A stretch of DNA of 64,000 bases from Pararobbsia silviterrae (GCF_003628125.1 NZ_RBZU01000012.1:1-64000), one strand, 5' to 3'; counted from the first letter of the stretch, positions 26,084-34,869 are shown. Program-made: numbers and translations. The notes: generated from the sequence alone by a model not told the origin.

Positions 26084-27415
26084 TCAGGCGGCCTTGAACT
26101 CGTTCCAGCGCTGGATCATGTATTGGTTCTCGTCCATCACCGTGTTCCAGCAGGCGATGTTCGAGAAGCGCTGGGCCAGCGAGCCGCCGTCGCGCACGGT
26201 GCCCGGCTTGGCGATCGGCGTGCCGAACGAATCGTTGATGGTTTCGGCGGCCGGCTTGCCGAGATACCAGTAGTCGTATTCGTTGGGTGTCATCTGCGAT
26301 TGCGCGCTCGTCGGCACCGGGCTGTAGTAGCCGTGACGCGCGACATAAGCGCCTTGCCAGCCCGAGTAGTACCAGTTCAGATACTCATAGGCGGCTTCGA
26401 GACGCTTGCCGCTCAGATGCTTCATCAGGCCCATGCCGTTGCACCAGCCGCGATAGCCTTCCTTGCCGTTGGGCTTGATCGCCACCGGCGCGTACGTGCA
26501 CGGGATGCCCTTGGCGAGCACCGCGGTGACGGCCGGCGACCACATCGACTGGATCGTGACTTCTCCGCTCGCCATCAGTTCGACGGATTGTTCGAACGTG
26601 CTCCACGTTGCGCGGAAATGCCCTTCCTTTTTGAGCTTGATCAGCGCGTTGATGGTCGTATCGATTTCGGCGCGGGTCATATTGCCCTTGTTGCCGTAGA
26701 CAAGGTCGCCGCGCGATTCGAGCGCCTGGGCCGCATCCATGATGCCGATGTTCGGAATATCGAGGATGGCGGCCTTGCCGCGGTACTGCGGATCGATGAG
26801 GTCCTTCCACTCGGTGACGACGTGATCGATCTTGTCGGTGCGATAGCCGATCGAGTCGGCGTTGAACACCTGCGGCAAGAAGGTCAGATAGCGCTGCTGG
26901 CCGTCCACGATCTTCGTCGCAGACGCGCTGTCGGTGTACATGACCTCGTACGGCGAGATCCCTTGCCGCGAAATCTTGCGACCTTCGTACACGCCGGTCT
27001 TGAACAGCGGGAGGATGTCGTTGAATTTGCTGATTCGGTTCGAGTCGATGCCCTGCAGGATGCCGCGGGCCATCGCAACCTTGACTTGCCAGCCTTCCAT
27101 GTCGGGGATGTCGACGCTTTGCGGTTGCGTGACAAAGCGCGTGATGGCGGCCGACGTGTCGAGGTTCTGCATCTGGATCTTGAAACCGAGGTCCTTCGAC
27201 GCCTGCTCGCCGATCTCGCGCTGCACGGCGTACGACACGCCGATATGCCGCAACGTGATGTCCTTGAAGTCCTGCTTCCAGATCTGCGGGAACCCATCGA
27301 TCGGCTTGCCGGCGAGGGCGACGCCCGCCGCTGCCGCTGCCACCTTCAAGACATTCCGGCGCGACGTGTCGACCGGCGGCGTGACGTTTTCCTGTTTCTG
27401 CGCTTCGTCTTTCAT
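26084..27415 (-). CDS. Periplasmic binding protein of a polyamine-type ABC importer, Tat-exported
   Basis: This 443-residue class II binding protein has a twin-arginine signal, TSRRNVLKVAAAAAGVALAG (RR at residues 19-20). The mature part resembles PotD/family 1 extracellular binding proteins but is longer than PotD (about 348), and the canonical polyamine-binding acidic residues cannot be confirmed by eye. Aromatic-rich stretches (YEYLNWYYSGWQGAYVARHGYYSP, quoted in two pieces: YEYLNWYYSGW and GAYVARHGYYSP) line the C-lobe. Tat export suggests folding before secretion. It follows the response regulator gene on the same strand and probably determines the importer's specificity, which is unknown. 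Confidence 0.9.
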   Translation of the reverse strand: MKDEAQKQENVTPPVDTSRRNVLKVAAAAAGVALAGKPIDGFPQIWKQDFKDITLRHIGVSYAVQREIGEQASKDLGFKIQMQNLDTSAAITRFVTQPQSVDIPDMEGWQVKVAMARGILQGIDSNRISKFNDILPLFKTGVYEGRKISRQGISPYEVMYTDSASATKIVDGQQRYLTFLPQVFNADSIGYRTDKIDHVVTEWKDLIDPQYRGKAAILDIPNIGIMDAAQALESRGDLVYGNKGNMTRAEIDTTINALIKLKKEGHFRATWSTFEQSVELMASGEVTIQSMWSPAVTAVLAKGIPCTYAPVAIKPNGKEGYRGWCNGMGLMKHLSGKRLEAAYEYLNWYYSGWQGAYVARHGYYSPVPTSAQSQMTPNEYDYWYLGKPAAETINDSFGTPIAKPGTVRDGGSLAQRFSNIACWNTVMDENQYMIQRWNEFKAA

Positions 27416-27561
27416 TCTCGTTTCCCAACGGGGTTGGCGGGGGCCCGCAATGTCGAGCCGTGTGGTCGTGGCTCATTCGTTGGAAACGATTGTGTGAAGA
27501 CGAAATTGACGGGCATATACGTCGAATCGCGGAGGAATCCGCAGCTTCGCGCAACGCTGCG

Positions 27562-28440
27562 TTAGCGTCCGAGGGCGATCGATGCCGCGGCGGTGCGTGT
27601 CTCCACGCCGAGCTTGGCGAAGATATGTTCGAGGTGTTTGTCGACGGTGCGCGGACTCATGCCGATGATGTCGGCGATGTCGCGATTGGTCTTCCCATAC
27701 GCGATCCAATACAGCACGTCCGCCTCGCGTCCGGTCAACGCGAAGTTCGCTTGCAGCACAGCCGGATCGGGCACGGTGCTCTGCAGGCTGACGAGCAAGG
27801 TAATGCCGCGCGCGTCGCCGACGAGTCGTCTGAAGATCAGGTTCGTCTTCGCCGTGCGTACCTTTAATGACTGCGCCTCGCTCAGCGTCAGGCACGCCTG
27901 GAAAGCGTCGAGCAAGCACCCGTCCGACTCGATATGCGGACTGAGCCATGTTTGCGCGGCAGGCGTCTGCCAGGACACGACGCGGTCTTCGTTGACCGTG
28001 ATCACGGCGCGTCCGACCGCATCGAGCGCGAGCTGGATCTGTTCCATGTCACGCGCGCGCTTGAGGTGCGATGCAATGCGCGCGAGCACCTCGTGCGGCT
28101 TGATCGGCTTGGTCACGTAATCGACGCCGCCGACCTCGAAGCCGCGCAGGATGTGCTGGGTCTCCTGCAGTCCGGTCATGAATATCACCGGAATATGCTG
28201 GGTTTCCGCCGCGCTTTTGAACGCCCGGCAGGTCTCGAAACCGTCGATGCCGGGCATCAGCGCGTCGAGCAGGATCAGGTCGGGCGGCAGCCGGCCGGCG
28301 CGCTCCAAAGCGAGTTCGCCGCCGGTCGCGATCAGCACCGTATAGTCGGCGCCGATCAGTGCGTCGTGCAGCATCGCGAGATTTTCGGGGACGTCGTCCA
28401 CGATCAGGACGACACCGGCACTCTGAGGCGATCCTAGCAT
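27562..28440 (-). CDS. Response regulator with receiver and LuxR-type helix-turn-helix
   Basis: This 292-residue protein has a receiver at residues 9-128, with acidic residues D15 and D16, phosphoacceptor D59 (LILLDALMPG) and K111 (YVTKPIKP). A middle segment (about 130-220) resembles a degenerate PAS domain (IQLALDAVGRAVITVNEDRVVSWQ). The C-terminal LuxR helix-turn-helix is at about 230-290 (LTGREADVLYWIAYGKTNRDIADIIG). Its ATG overlaps the 3' end of the kinase-transporter gene by 7 bp (ATGCTAG), so the two are translationally coupled and almost certainly a cognate pair. The ABC importer genes downstream on the same strand are the obvious targets. A middle PAS-like domain in such regulators is less common. 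Confidence 0.93.
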   Translation of the reverse strand: MLGSPQSAGVVLIVDDVPENLAMLHDALIGADYTVLIATGGELALERAGRLPPDLILLDALMPGIDGFETCRAFKSAAETQHIPVIFMTGLQETQHILRGFEVGGVDYVTKPIKPHEVLARIASHLKRARDMEQIQLALDAVGRAVITVNEDRVVSWQTPAAQTWLSPHIESDGCLLDAFQACLTLSEAQSLKVRTAKTNLIFRRLVGDARGITLLVSLQSTVPDPAVLQANFALTGREADVLYWIAYGKTNRDIADIIGMSPRTVDKHLEHIFAKLGVETRTAAASIALGR

Positions 28441-31400
28441 CGCACGTCTCGTTCGTTGATGGCGCGGTTGAAGGACTCGAGATCGAAACGCATGACATGG
28501 GTGCGCAATGGCGTGGTAAAGCCCGCATAGCGCGCGCCCAGGCGGTCGACTTCGTCGAGTTTTTCGAGGATGCCGCGCACGTAGCCAAGCGCCCCCAACT
28601 CTCGCAGCGACACGATGAATTCGAGCGGTGGCGGATTGGCGGGCTCGTCGTCGAGCGGGGCGGCCGGCGCGTCCGCTTTGATCCAGTCGAGCCGAAGCTT
28701 GAGCCCGATGCGGGCGACCAGCTCGGCTACGCGGATCGGCTTGAAGATGAAGTCGTCGGCGCCGATGCCCGCGCTGTTCTCGCGGCCGCGGTCGAAGGCC
28801 TCGGCCGATACGATCAGAATCGGCGCGGACGAGATCCCGTTCGCGCGGAGCAGCCGGCTCGCTTCCCAGCCATCGAGGTCCGGCATATTGACGTCCATCA
28901 GAATCAGGTGCGGCGCGAATTCGCTGGCCACGCGCAGCGCTTCGAGTCCCGAGTGGGCCTGCGCGAGTTCGAATCCGAGCGGGCCGAGCAGGTGGATCAG
29001 CAATTCGCGATCGATCAGCTTGTCCTCGACGATCAGGATGCGGCGCCGCTCGCCCGCGTAGCCGGTCACGTGAACGCCGTTGCGCGCCATGACCGGTTGA
29101 CGCGTGATTTCGGTCGTCGGCAGGAACAGGCGCAGCTTGAAGCACGAGCCGACGCCCACGGTGCTTTCCACTTTGAGCTCGCCGCCCATCATGTCGGTCA
29201 GCATGCGCGAAATCGCGAGGCCCAGCCCGGTGCCCTCCGCACCGTCGAAACGCTGCTCGGCGCCGCGCACGAAGGGCAAAAAAATGCGGCTCAGATCCGC
29301 TTCGGAAATGCCGGGGCCGGTGTCCTCGACCTCGAACTGCGCGACACCGTGCCGGTACGATATGCGCCACGTGACCGCACCGCTCGACGTGAATTTGACG
29401 GCGTTGCCCAGCACATTGATCAGGATCTGGCCGACGCGCTTGCGATCGCATCGCACCGCGCCGGGCAACGACGACTGGACGTCGCAGATGAACTCGATGC
29501 GTTTGACTTCGGCCTGCAGACGGAAGATGTCGGCGATCTCGGTCATGAACTCGCGGAACGGAACGGCCTCGGGTGACAGCGTGAAGCGACCGGATTCGAT
29601 GCGCGCGATGTCGAGCAACCCGTCGATCAGCGAGACGACGTGGTCGCCGCTATGGCGGATCACGCCGAGCGCGCGTTGCACGCGTTGAGGCACGGACGGG
29701 TCGTGGTTCAGCAATTGCGCATAGCCGAGAATGCTGTTCAACGGCGTGCGCAACTCGTGACTGACCGACGCGATAAAGCGGCTTTTGGCAATATTCGCGC
29801 GTTCGGCGGCCAGCTTCGCGCGTTGCAGTTCGACGTCCGTCACGCGGTGCGCGTCGATTTCCTCGAGCAGCAGGTGAGCCTGGAGCGACGACTCGTCTTG
29901 CGCGACCGCGCGGCTGTCGGCGATCAAGGTCATGCAGCACACGCCGATGGCCGTCGCGAGCAGCATCAATACGACGCAGACCTTGATCGCGATGAGCGAC
30001 GCATGCACGCGATCGGCCGAGATCATCGCTTTGATCACGGTCTCGTGGTGCACGACGAATGCGAGGATGCCGCCCGCGACGATCGACATGGCGAGTATCA
30101 GCAGCAGATAGTGTGCCGGGCGATTCGTCAGCATCGACGGTAGCTTCGGCAGACATTGCCGCACGAGGCTCTTGAGTTGGTAGTCGAGGCGTGCGTGCGG
30201 CTTGCAGTAGTCGCCGCAGCGCGCATCGAGCGAGCAGCACAACGAGCATATCGGGCGGCCGTAGGCCGGACAGGCCGACATGTCCTCGGGTTCGTACTGC
30301 TTCTCGCAGATGCAGCAGAGCGTACTGCCAAGGTAGGCGCCCGCGCGCGAACCGTCGCCGCATGAGGCCGGCGAGACGGCCGCCGCCGCGTCGCGCGCGA
30401 GATAGAACTTGCCGCCGGTGATCCACGCGATCAAGGGCGAGAACACGAACGCGGCGGCGAAGGCCAGTTCGGCGCAGAAGGCCTGCAGCAGCGGTCCGAG
30501 CCATCCTGCGTAGGCGCACAGACCGACCACGGCGCCGATCGTCATCGAGCCGAAGCCGACCGGGTTGACGTCGTAGAGGTGCGAGCGCTTGAATTCGATG
30601 CCGGGCGGGCTATAGCCGGCGGGCTTGTTGATGACCAGATCGGCCACGATCGCGCCGATCCACGCGAACGCGATGCTCGAGTAAAAACTCAGGACGCGTT
30701 CGAGCGCGTCGAAGATACCGACATTGATCAGCGCGACGGCGATCATCACGTTGAAGACGAGCCACACCACGCGCCCGGGATGCGCATGCGTGGTTCGGGA
30801 AAAAAAATTGGACCACGCGAGCGAGCCCGCGTAGGCGTTGGTCACATTGATCTTGATTTGGCAGATGACGACAAAGGCGATGGTGACGCCAAGCGCGATC
30901 GCGGGCGAGTCGAATACCTGCGAGAAGCCGGTGAGGTACATGCCGGTCGGCTTGACCGCGCTCGCATGGCTGGCGCCGAGGCGAATGGCGAAATAAAACA
31001 GGACCGCGCCGCCCAACATCTTGAGCCCGCCGAGCACGATCCAGCCGGGGCCGGCGCTGAGCACGGCGCTCCACCAACGCCACGTGTTGCGGTGTGTGCG
31101 CTCAGGCATGAAACGCAGGAAATCGACCTGCTCGCCGATCTGCGCCACGGTGGAGCCGACGATGGTCGCCGCGGCGCCGAAGCGTAACAGGTCGAATTTC
31201 GCATCGGGCACGCCGACGCCCGGAAACGCGGTGAAACCTTGCAACGCGTCGGGCTGCTTCCAGAAGATATACGCGTAAGGCAGCACGAGCAGCGTCAGCC
31301 AGACCGCCTGGGTCCACGCTTGCAGGCGATTGATCATCGTGATGCCGTAGGTGACCAGCGGCACGACGATCATCGAGCACAGAAAATAGCCGACCCAAAG

Positions 31401-31994
31401 CGGCATGCCCACGGCAAGCTGCAAGGAAAAGGCCATGATGGCCGCTTCAAGCGCAAAGAAAATAAACGTGAACGACGCATAGATCAGCGACGTCATGGTC
31501 GAGCCGAGATAGCCGAAGCCGGCGCCGCGCGTCAGCAGGTCGATGTCGACGCCATGCTTCGCCGCGTAGATCGCGATCGGCGCGGAGCATGCAAAGATCA
31601 AGGCGCCGATGATCAAAACGGCCCATAACGCATTGAGAAAACCGTAATCGCGCATCAGCATGCCGCCGATCGCCTCGAGCGCCAGGAATGAAATGGCCCC
31701 GATCGCCGTGTTGGCGACGCGAAACTCGCTCCATTTGCGGAAGGCGCGCGGCGTGAAGCGCAGCGCGTAGTCCTCCATCGTCTCGTCGGCCACCCAACTG
31801 TTGTACTCGCGGCGAATCAACACGATGCGTTGCGTGGGAGCGAGCGTCTCGGGGCGTACGGGAGGGGGCGCGCTCAAGATGCGAGTCGCTGAGATGGCAA
31901 AGCGCGCGCGGATCGTTCGACGCTGGGTCGCGGCGAGGGGCGCAGCGAGATCAGGCCCGGAAAATACGGTGTGCTTTGCATGACGAGATATCAA
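28434..31994 (-). CDS. NCS1-transporter/hybrid histidine kinase fusion (transceptor kinase)
   Basis: This 1186-residue protein combines modules in one chain. Residues 62-535 are a full NCS1 (purine/cytosine/allantoin permease) transporter with about 12 membrane segments, opening with REYNSWVADETMEDYALRF. Residues 545-600 are a cysteine-rich block (C545, C560, C561, C563, C575, C583, C586, C587, C593, C597) resembling a zinc-binding module. Residues about 625-695 hold two membrane helices. The kinase follows: H746 in SHELRTP, N864 region, DTGPG at 891 and GTGLGL at 921. A receiver (D1034, K1085) and an 85-residue tail end it. By analogy with CbrA-type SSS-kinase fusions it should sense or transport a nucleobase-like or hydantoin-like ligand. 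The start is uncertain: TTG at 31994, with other TTG/GTG codons at 31877 and about 31820. Confidence 0.92.
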   Translation of the reverse strand: MISRHAKHTVFSGPDLAAPLAATQRRTIRARFAISATRILSAPPPVRPETLAPTQRIVLIRREYNSWVADETMEDYALRFTPRAFRKWSEFRVANTAIGAISFLALEAIGGMLMRDYGFLNALWAVLIIGALIFACSAPIAIYAAKHGVDIDLLTRGAGFGYLGSTMTSLIYASFTFIFFALEAAIMAFSLQLAVGMPLWVGYFLCSMIVVPLVTYGITMINRLQAWTQAVWLTLLVLPYAYIFWKQPDALQGFTAFPGVGVPDAKFDLLRFGAAATIVGSTVAQIGEQVDFLRFMPERTHRNTWRWWSAVLSAGPGWIVLGGLKMLGGAVLFYFAIRLGASHASAVKPTGMYLTGFSQVFDSPAIALGVTIAFVVICQIKINVTNAYAGSLAWSNFFSRTTHAHPGRVVWLVFNVMIAVALINVGIFDALERVLSFYSSIAFAWIGAIVADLVINKPAGYSPPGIEFKRSHLYDVNPVGFGSMTIGAVVGLCAYAGWLGPLLQAFCAELAFAAAFVFSPLIAWITGGKFYLARDAAAAVSPASCGDGSRAGAYLGSTLCCICEKQYEPEDMSACPAYGRPICSLCCSLDARCGDYCKPHARLDYQLKSLVRQCLPKLPSMLTNRPAHYLLLILAMSIVAGGILAFVVHHETVIKAMISADRVHASLIAIKVCVVLMLLATAIGVCCMTLIADSRAVAQDESSLQAHLLLEEIDAHRVTDVELQRAKLAAERANIAKSRFIASVSHELRTPLNSILGYAQLLNHDPSVPQRVQRALGVIRHSGDHVVSLIDGLLDIARIESGRFTLSPEAVPFREFMTEIADIFRLQAEVKRIEFICDVQSSLPGAVRCDRKRVGQILINVLGNAVKFTSSGAVTWRISYRHGVAQFEVEDTGPGISEADLSRIFLPFVRGAEQRFDGAEGTGLGLAISRMLTDMMGGELKVESTVGVGSCFKLRLFLPTTEITRQPVMARNGVHVTGYAGERRRILIVEDKLIDRELLIHLLGPLGFELAQAHSGLEALRVASEFAPHLILMDVNMPDLDGWEASRLLRANGISSAPILIVSAEAFDRGRENSAGIGADDFIFKPIRVAELVARIGLKLRLDWIKADAPAAPLDDEPANPPPLEFIVSLRELGALGYVRGILEKLDEVDRLGARYAGFTTPLRTHVMRFDLESFNRAINERDVRC

Positions 31995-32273
31995 TCGGGT
32001 AAATTGCGCTCGCAGTCACGCGCGTGATGGCTAGCTTACGGTGTCAAAAAATTTGCTATGGCAATAAATAAATTGAAGTCGTGAGGATGTCCTGCGTGAC
32101 GATTTCCCCGACGAAATGCACGCTTACGTAACGCGAAAAATTACGGGAGCGGGCCATTCGTGCGATATGCGCGCGGTCACGCGGAGAACGCTATCCGAAC
32201 GGATATCGCGACGATATACGCTGTTCCACGTACCGGCGTCCGCGGTCGTGAGCGGGCCGCAGTCTAGGCACGG

Positions 32274-32546
32274 TCAGCCCGCTAAGACGTCGGCGCGTCG
32301 CGCGCGTTCGGCAGACATCGGCCGGCCGATGTGTAGCGTTCTTTGATACGGTTCGTTGCCGGCGCATCCCGCGATCGCGGCTTGCGGTGCCGACGGCAAC
32401 CCGTCGTGTTCCTGTTGCGCGTGCAAGGGCTTGTACGCCGGAATCGAGCTGCGCACGAAAACCGTTGTTAGCCAGCAAGGACGAATGGCGGCACTCGTGA
32501 CGCCATTCCGCGCCGCAGCATGACCGTGTTTGCACGTGTCAACCAT
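32274..32546 (-). CDS. Possible small protein of unknown function (90 residues)
   Basis: I do not recognise this 90-residue sequence. It is listed because an unusually strong ribosome binding site, GGAGGAGG, lies four bases before the ATG. The product would be basic, with four cysteines, a short central hydrophobic stretch (CWLTTVFV) and no clear signal peptide. It is oriented away from the SDR gene and could be co-regulated with it from the TTACGC region, or belong upstream of the kinase operon. Against it: codon use is only moderately GC-rich at the third position, and no family is apparent. Confidence 0.35.
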   Translation of the reverse strand: MVDTCKHGHAAARNGVTSAAIRPCWLTTVFVRSSIPAYKPLHAQQEHDGLPSAPQAAIAGCAGNEPYQRTLHIGRPMSAERARRADVLAG

Positions 32547-32623
32547 CGATCCTCCTCCAAAAAACCTTCCCCCGCTTCGACCCGACCTAGGGTTTCGGAG
32601 TATTGACTCGCCGATTCACTGAT

Positions 32624-32648
32624 TTACGCTATGCGTAATTGATTACGC
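32624..32648. promoter_or_regulatory. TTACGC repeat operator upstream of the SDR gene
   Basis: Three hexamer half-sites occur in alternating orientation: TTACGC (32624-32629), GCGTAA (32633-32638) and TTACGC (32643-32648). The two right-hand copies form the inverted repeat GCGTAAT-TG-ATTACGC. The block ends 22 bp before the SDR ATG, a repressor-like position. The IclR gene at the end of the cluster is a natural candidate binder; this is inference. Confidence 0.6.
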
Positions 32649-32670
32649 AAAACGAATCGGTGACATCGAA

Positions 32671-33447
32671 ATGAGCGAGACGCAGGTGCAAAACGGGCAG
32701 CAGACAGAGGTAAACGGATCGAAACCGATCGCGGCGGTGACCGGCGCGGGCGGCGGCATCGGCGCGGCGATCGCGCGCCGGCTCGCGGCCGACGGCTATC
32801 ACGTCTGCGTGATCGACATCGCCCAGGAAGCCGCCGACGCGGTCGCCGAAGGCATTCGCGCGAACGGTGGGTCGGCTCACAGCGCGGTCGTCGATCTGCG
32901 CGATGAAGACAGCGTCGCGCAACTCGTCGCGGGCCTCCCGCGGCTCGACGCCGTCGTCAATAATGCCGGCATCTTCGACGAACGTGCGTTCATCAACCTC
33001 ACAGCGGAAGACTTCCGCCGTCATTACGAACTGAACCTGATCGCCGTGTTCCGCCTCTCGCGCCACGCGTCGATGCGGTTGCCGCAGGGCGGGAAGATCG
33101 TCAACATCGCCTCGCGCGCCTACCTCGGCGCGAAGAACCATGCGCACTACGTCGCGGCCAAGGCGGCCGTCGTCGGCCTCACGCGCGCGATGGCGCTCGA
33201 ACTGATGCCGCAGGGCATCCTCGTCAACGCGATCGCGCCGGGGCTCGTCGATACCCCGATGCTCAAGGCGCTGACGCCCGAACGCCGCGCGGCCCAGCTC
33301 GCGCTGCAGCCGACGGGCCGCGCCGCGCGTCCCGAAGACATCGCCAATGCAGTCGCGTTTTTTGCTTCACCGCAGATGGATTTCGTCACCGGCCAGATTC
33401 TGATGGTCGACGGCGGCAAATCGCTGGGCGGCGCGACCGGCATCTAA
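32671..33447 (+). CDS. SDR-family NAD(P)-dependent oxidoreductase
   Basis: This 258-residue classical short-chain dehydrogenase has the cofactor motif TGAGGGIG at 24-31, NNAG at 97-100, catalytic S148, and YVAAK with Y160 and K164. The C-terminus (DFVTGQILMVDGGKSLGG) is typical. D49 at the end of the second strand (VCVIDIA) favours NAD over NADP. It is the first gene of a plus-strand cluster with an MFS permease, a second SDR, a GST and an IclR regulator, suggesting catabolism of an imported hydroxy-acid, sugar acid or aromatic compound. The exact substrate cannot be told. Confidence 0.9.
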   Translation: MSETQVQNGQQTEVNGSKPIAAVTGAGGGIGAAIARRLAADGYHVCVIDIAQEAADAVAEGIRANGGSAHSAVVDLRDEDSVAQLVAGLPRLDAVVNNAGIFDERAFINLTAEDFRRHYELNLIAVFRLSRHASMRLPQGGKIVNIASRAYLGAKNHAHYVAAKAAVVGLTRAMALELMPQGILVNAIAPGLVDTPMLKALTPERRAAQLALQPTGRAARPEDIANAVAFFASPQMDFVTGQILMVDGGKSLGGATGI

Positions 33448-33552
33448 GTCCGGAAGATCGACGTCCGGCGCACACGCTATTTCAGACGGTCCGCCCGATA
33501 GAGGCGCACGGTTGGCACACCGAAAAGGCCGGTATCTCAAGGAGACATCAAC

Positions 33553-34869
33553 ATGCAGGCATTTGAAGAAGCAGCGGTCCTTCGCAAGACCGCATGGCGG
33601 ATCATTCCGCTTATGTTCGTGCTGTACATCGTGAGCTTCATCGATCGCACGAACGTTGGCTTCGCGGCACTCACGATGAACAAGGCCATCGGCCTGACGC
33701 CGGCCATGTACGGCCTCGGCGCCGGCATTTTCTTCATCGGCATGTGCCCGTTCGAAGTGCCGAGCAACCTCATGATGGTGCGCTTCGGCGCACGCGTCTG
33801 GCTGACCCGCATCATGATCGTCTGGGGCGTCGTGACGCTCGCGACCTCGATGGTCTCGGGCCCGCACAGCTTCTACGCGATGCGCTTCCTGCTCGGCATC
33901 AGCGAAGCCGGCTTCTTCCCCGGCGTGCTGTTCTATCTGACCTTCTGGTTCCCGCGCGAGCAGCGCACGCGCATCATCGCGCGCTTCATGATCTCGCTGC
34001 CGATCGCCGCGGCCATCGGCGGTCCGGTTTCGTCGTACATCCTGCAGGCCTTCGACGGCGTGCTCGGCCTGCCGGGCTGGCGCTGGATCTTTATCGTCGA
34101 AGGGATTCCCGCGGTGCTCTTCGGCTTCATCACGTATCGCGTGCTGCTCGATCGCCCGGCCGACGCGAAGTGGCTCGAACCCGCCGAACGCACGTGGCTT
34201 CAGCAAACGATCGACAAGGAACTCAGCGAAGATCAGGCGCATAGCGCCACCGCCGTGCTCGCGACGCTGCTCGACTGGCGCACGCTGGTCATCACGTTCA
34301 CGGGCATCTGCTTCGTGATCGGGTTCTACGGCGCGGGCTTCTGGCTGCCGCAGATCATCAAGACGTTCCATGTGACGACGCTGCAGGTCGGCCTGCTGAG
34401 CGCGCTGCCGAACGCGCTCGGCGCGATCGCGATGCTCGTCTGGGCGCGCCGCTGCCGTCGCCGTCCGATGCGTCTGAGCGACGTGATCATCCCGCAACTC
34501 GTCGCGGCGATCGCATTCGTCGTGGCGGGCTTCTGCCTCGACACGCCCGTGATCGCGATGACCGCGTTCTGCGTTGCGATGATCGGTCTCTATGCGTCGA
34601 TGCCCCCGTACTGGACGTTGCCGACGATGTTCTTCAGCGGCACGGCCGCGGCCGCCGCGCTTGCGTTCGTCAATGCTGTTTCGAATCTCGGCGGTTTCTT
34701 CGGCCCCGCGATCATCGGCTTCCTCACGCAAAGCACGGGCAGCTTCAAGATCGCGGTCGCCACGCTCGGCGTCTTCGTGTTCATCGGACTCGTCGCGCTG
34801 ATTGCACTGACGCCGGCCTATACACATCGACGCGCTGCGGCCGCACGCAATGCGTCGGCACTCGCCTGA
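33553..34869 (+). CDS. MFS transporter, anion:cation symporter family
   Basis: This 438-residue permease has 12 predicted membrane segments. The N-terminus WRIIPLMFVLYIVSFIDRTNVGFA is diagnostic of the ACS subfamily, which takes up organic anions such as tartrate, glucarate, hydroxyphenylacetate or phthalate. RFLLGISEAGFFPGVLFYLTFWFPREQRTR is the family motif (shown across residues 113-142). AAGGAGA precedes the ATG. It lies 105 bp after the first SDR gene and 127 bp before the second, so it should import the substrate of the cluster. Confidence 0.92.
   Translation: MQAFEEAAVLRKTAWRIIPLMFVLYIVSFIDRTNVGFAALTMNKAIGLTPAMYGLGAGIFFIGMCPFEVPSNLMMVRFGARVWLTRIMIVWGVVTLATSMVSGPHSFYAMRFLLGISEAGFFPGVLFYLTFWFPREQRTRIIARFMISLPIAAAIGGPVSSYILQAFDGVLGLPGWRWIFIVEGIPAVLFGFITYRVLLDRPADAKWLEPAERTWLQQTIDKELSEDQAHSATAVLATLLDWRTLVITFTGICFVIGFYGAGFWLPQIIKTFHVTTLQVGLLSALPNALGAIAMLVWARRCRRRPMRLSDVIIPQLVAAIAFVVAGFCLDTPVIAMTAFCVAMIGLYASMPPYWTLPTMFFSGTAAAAALAFVNAVSNLGGFFGPAIIGFLTQSTGSFKIAVATLGVFVFIGLVALIALTPAYTHRRAAAARNASALA

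Larger units (their letters stand above)
31995..32670. other. Regulatory region between the kinase operon and the SDR cluster
   Basis: These 676 bp separate the minus-strand transceptor-kinase operon from the plus-strand SDR gene. They contain an AT-rich patch near 32040-32080 with a TTGC-TATG-GCAA inverted repeat (32053-32064), a TTACGTAA palindrome at 32124-32131, a small minus-strand frame with a strong ribosome binding site (32274-32546, listed separately) and the TTACGC repeats beside the SDR start. Confidence 0.6.
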
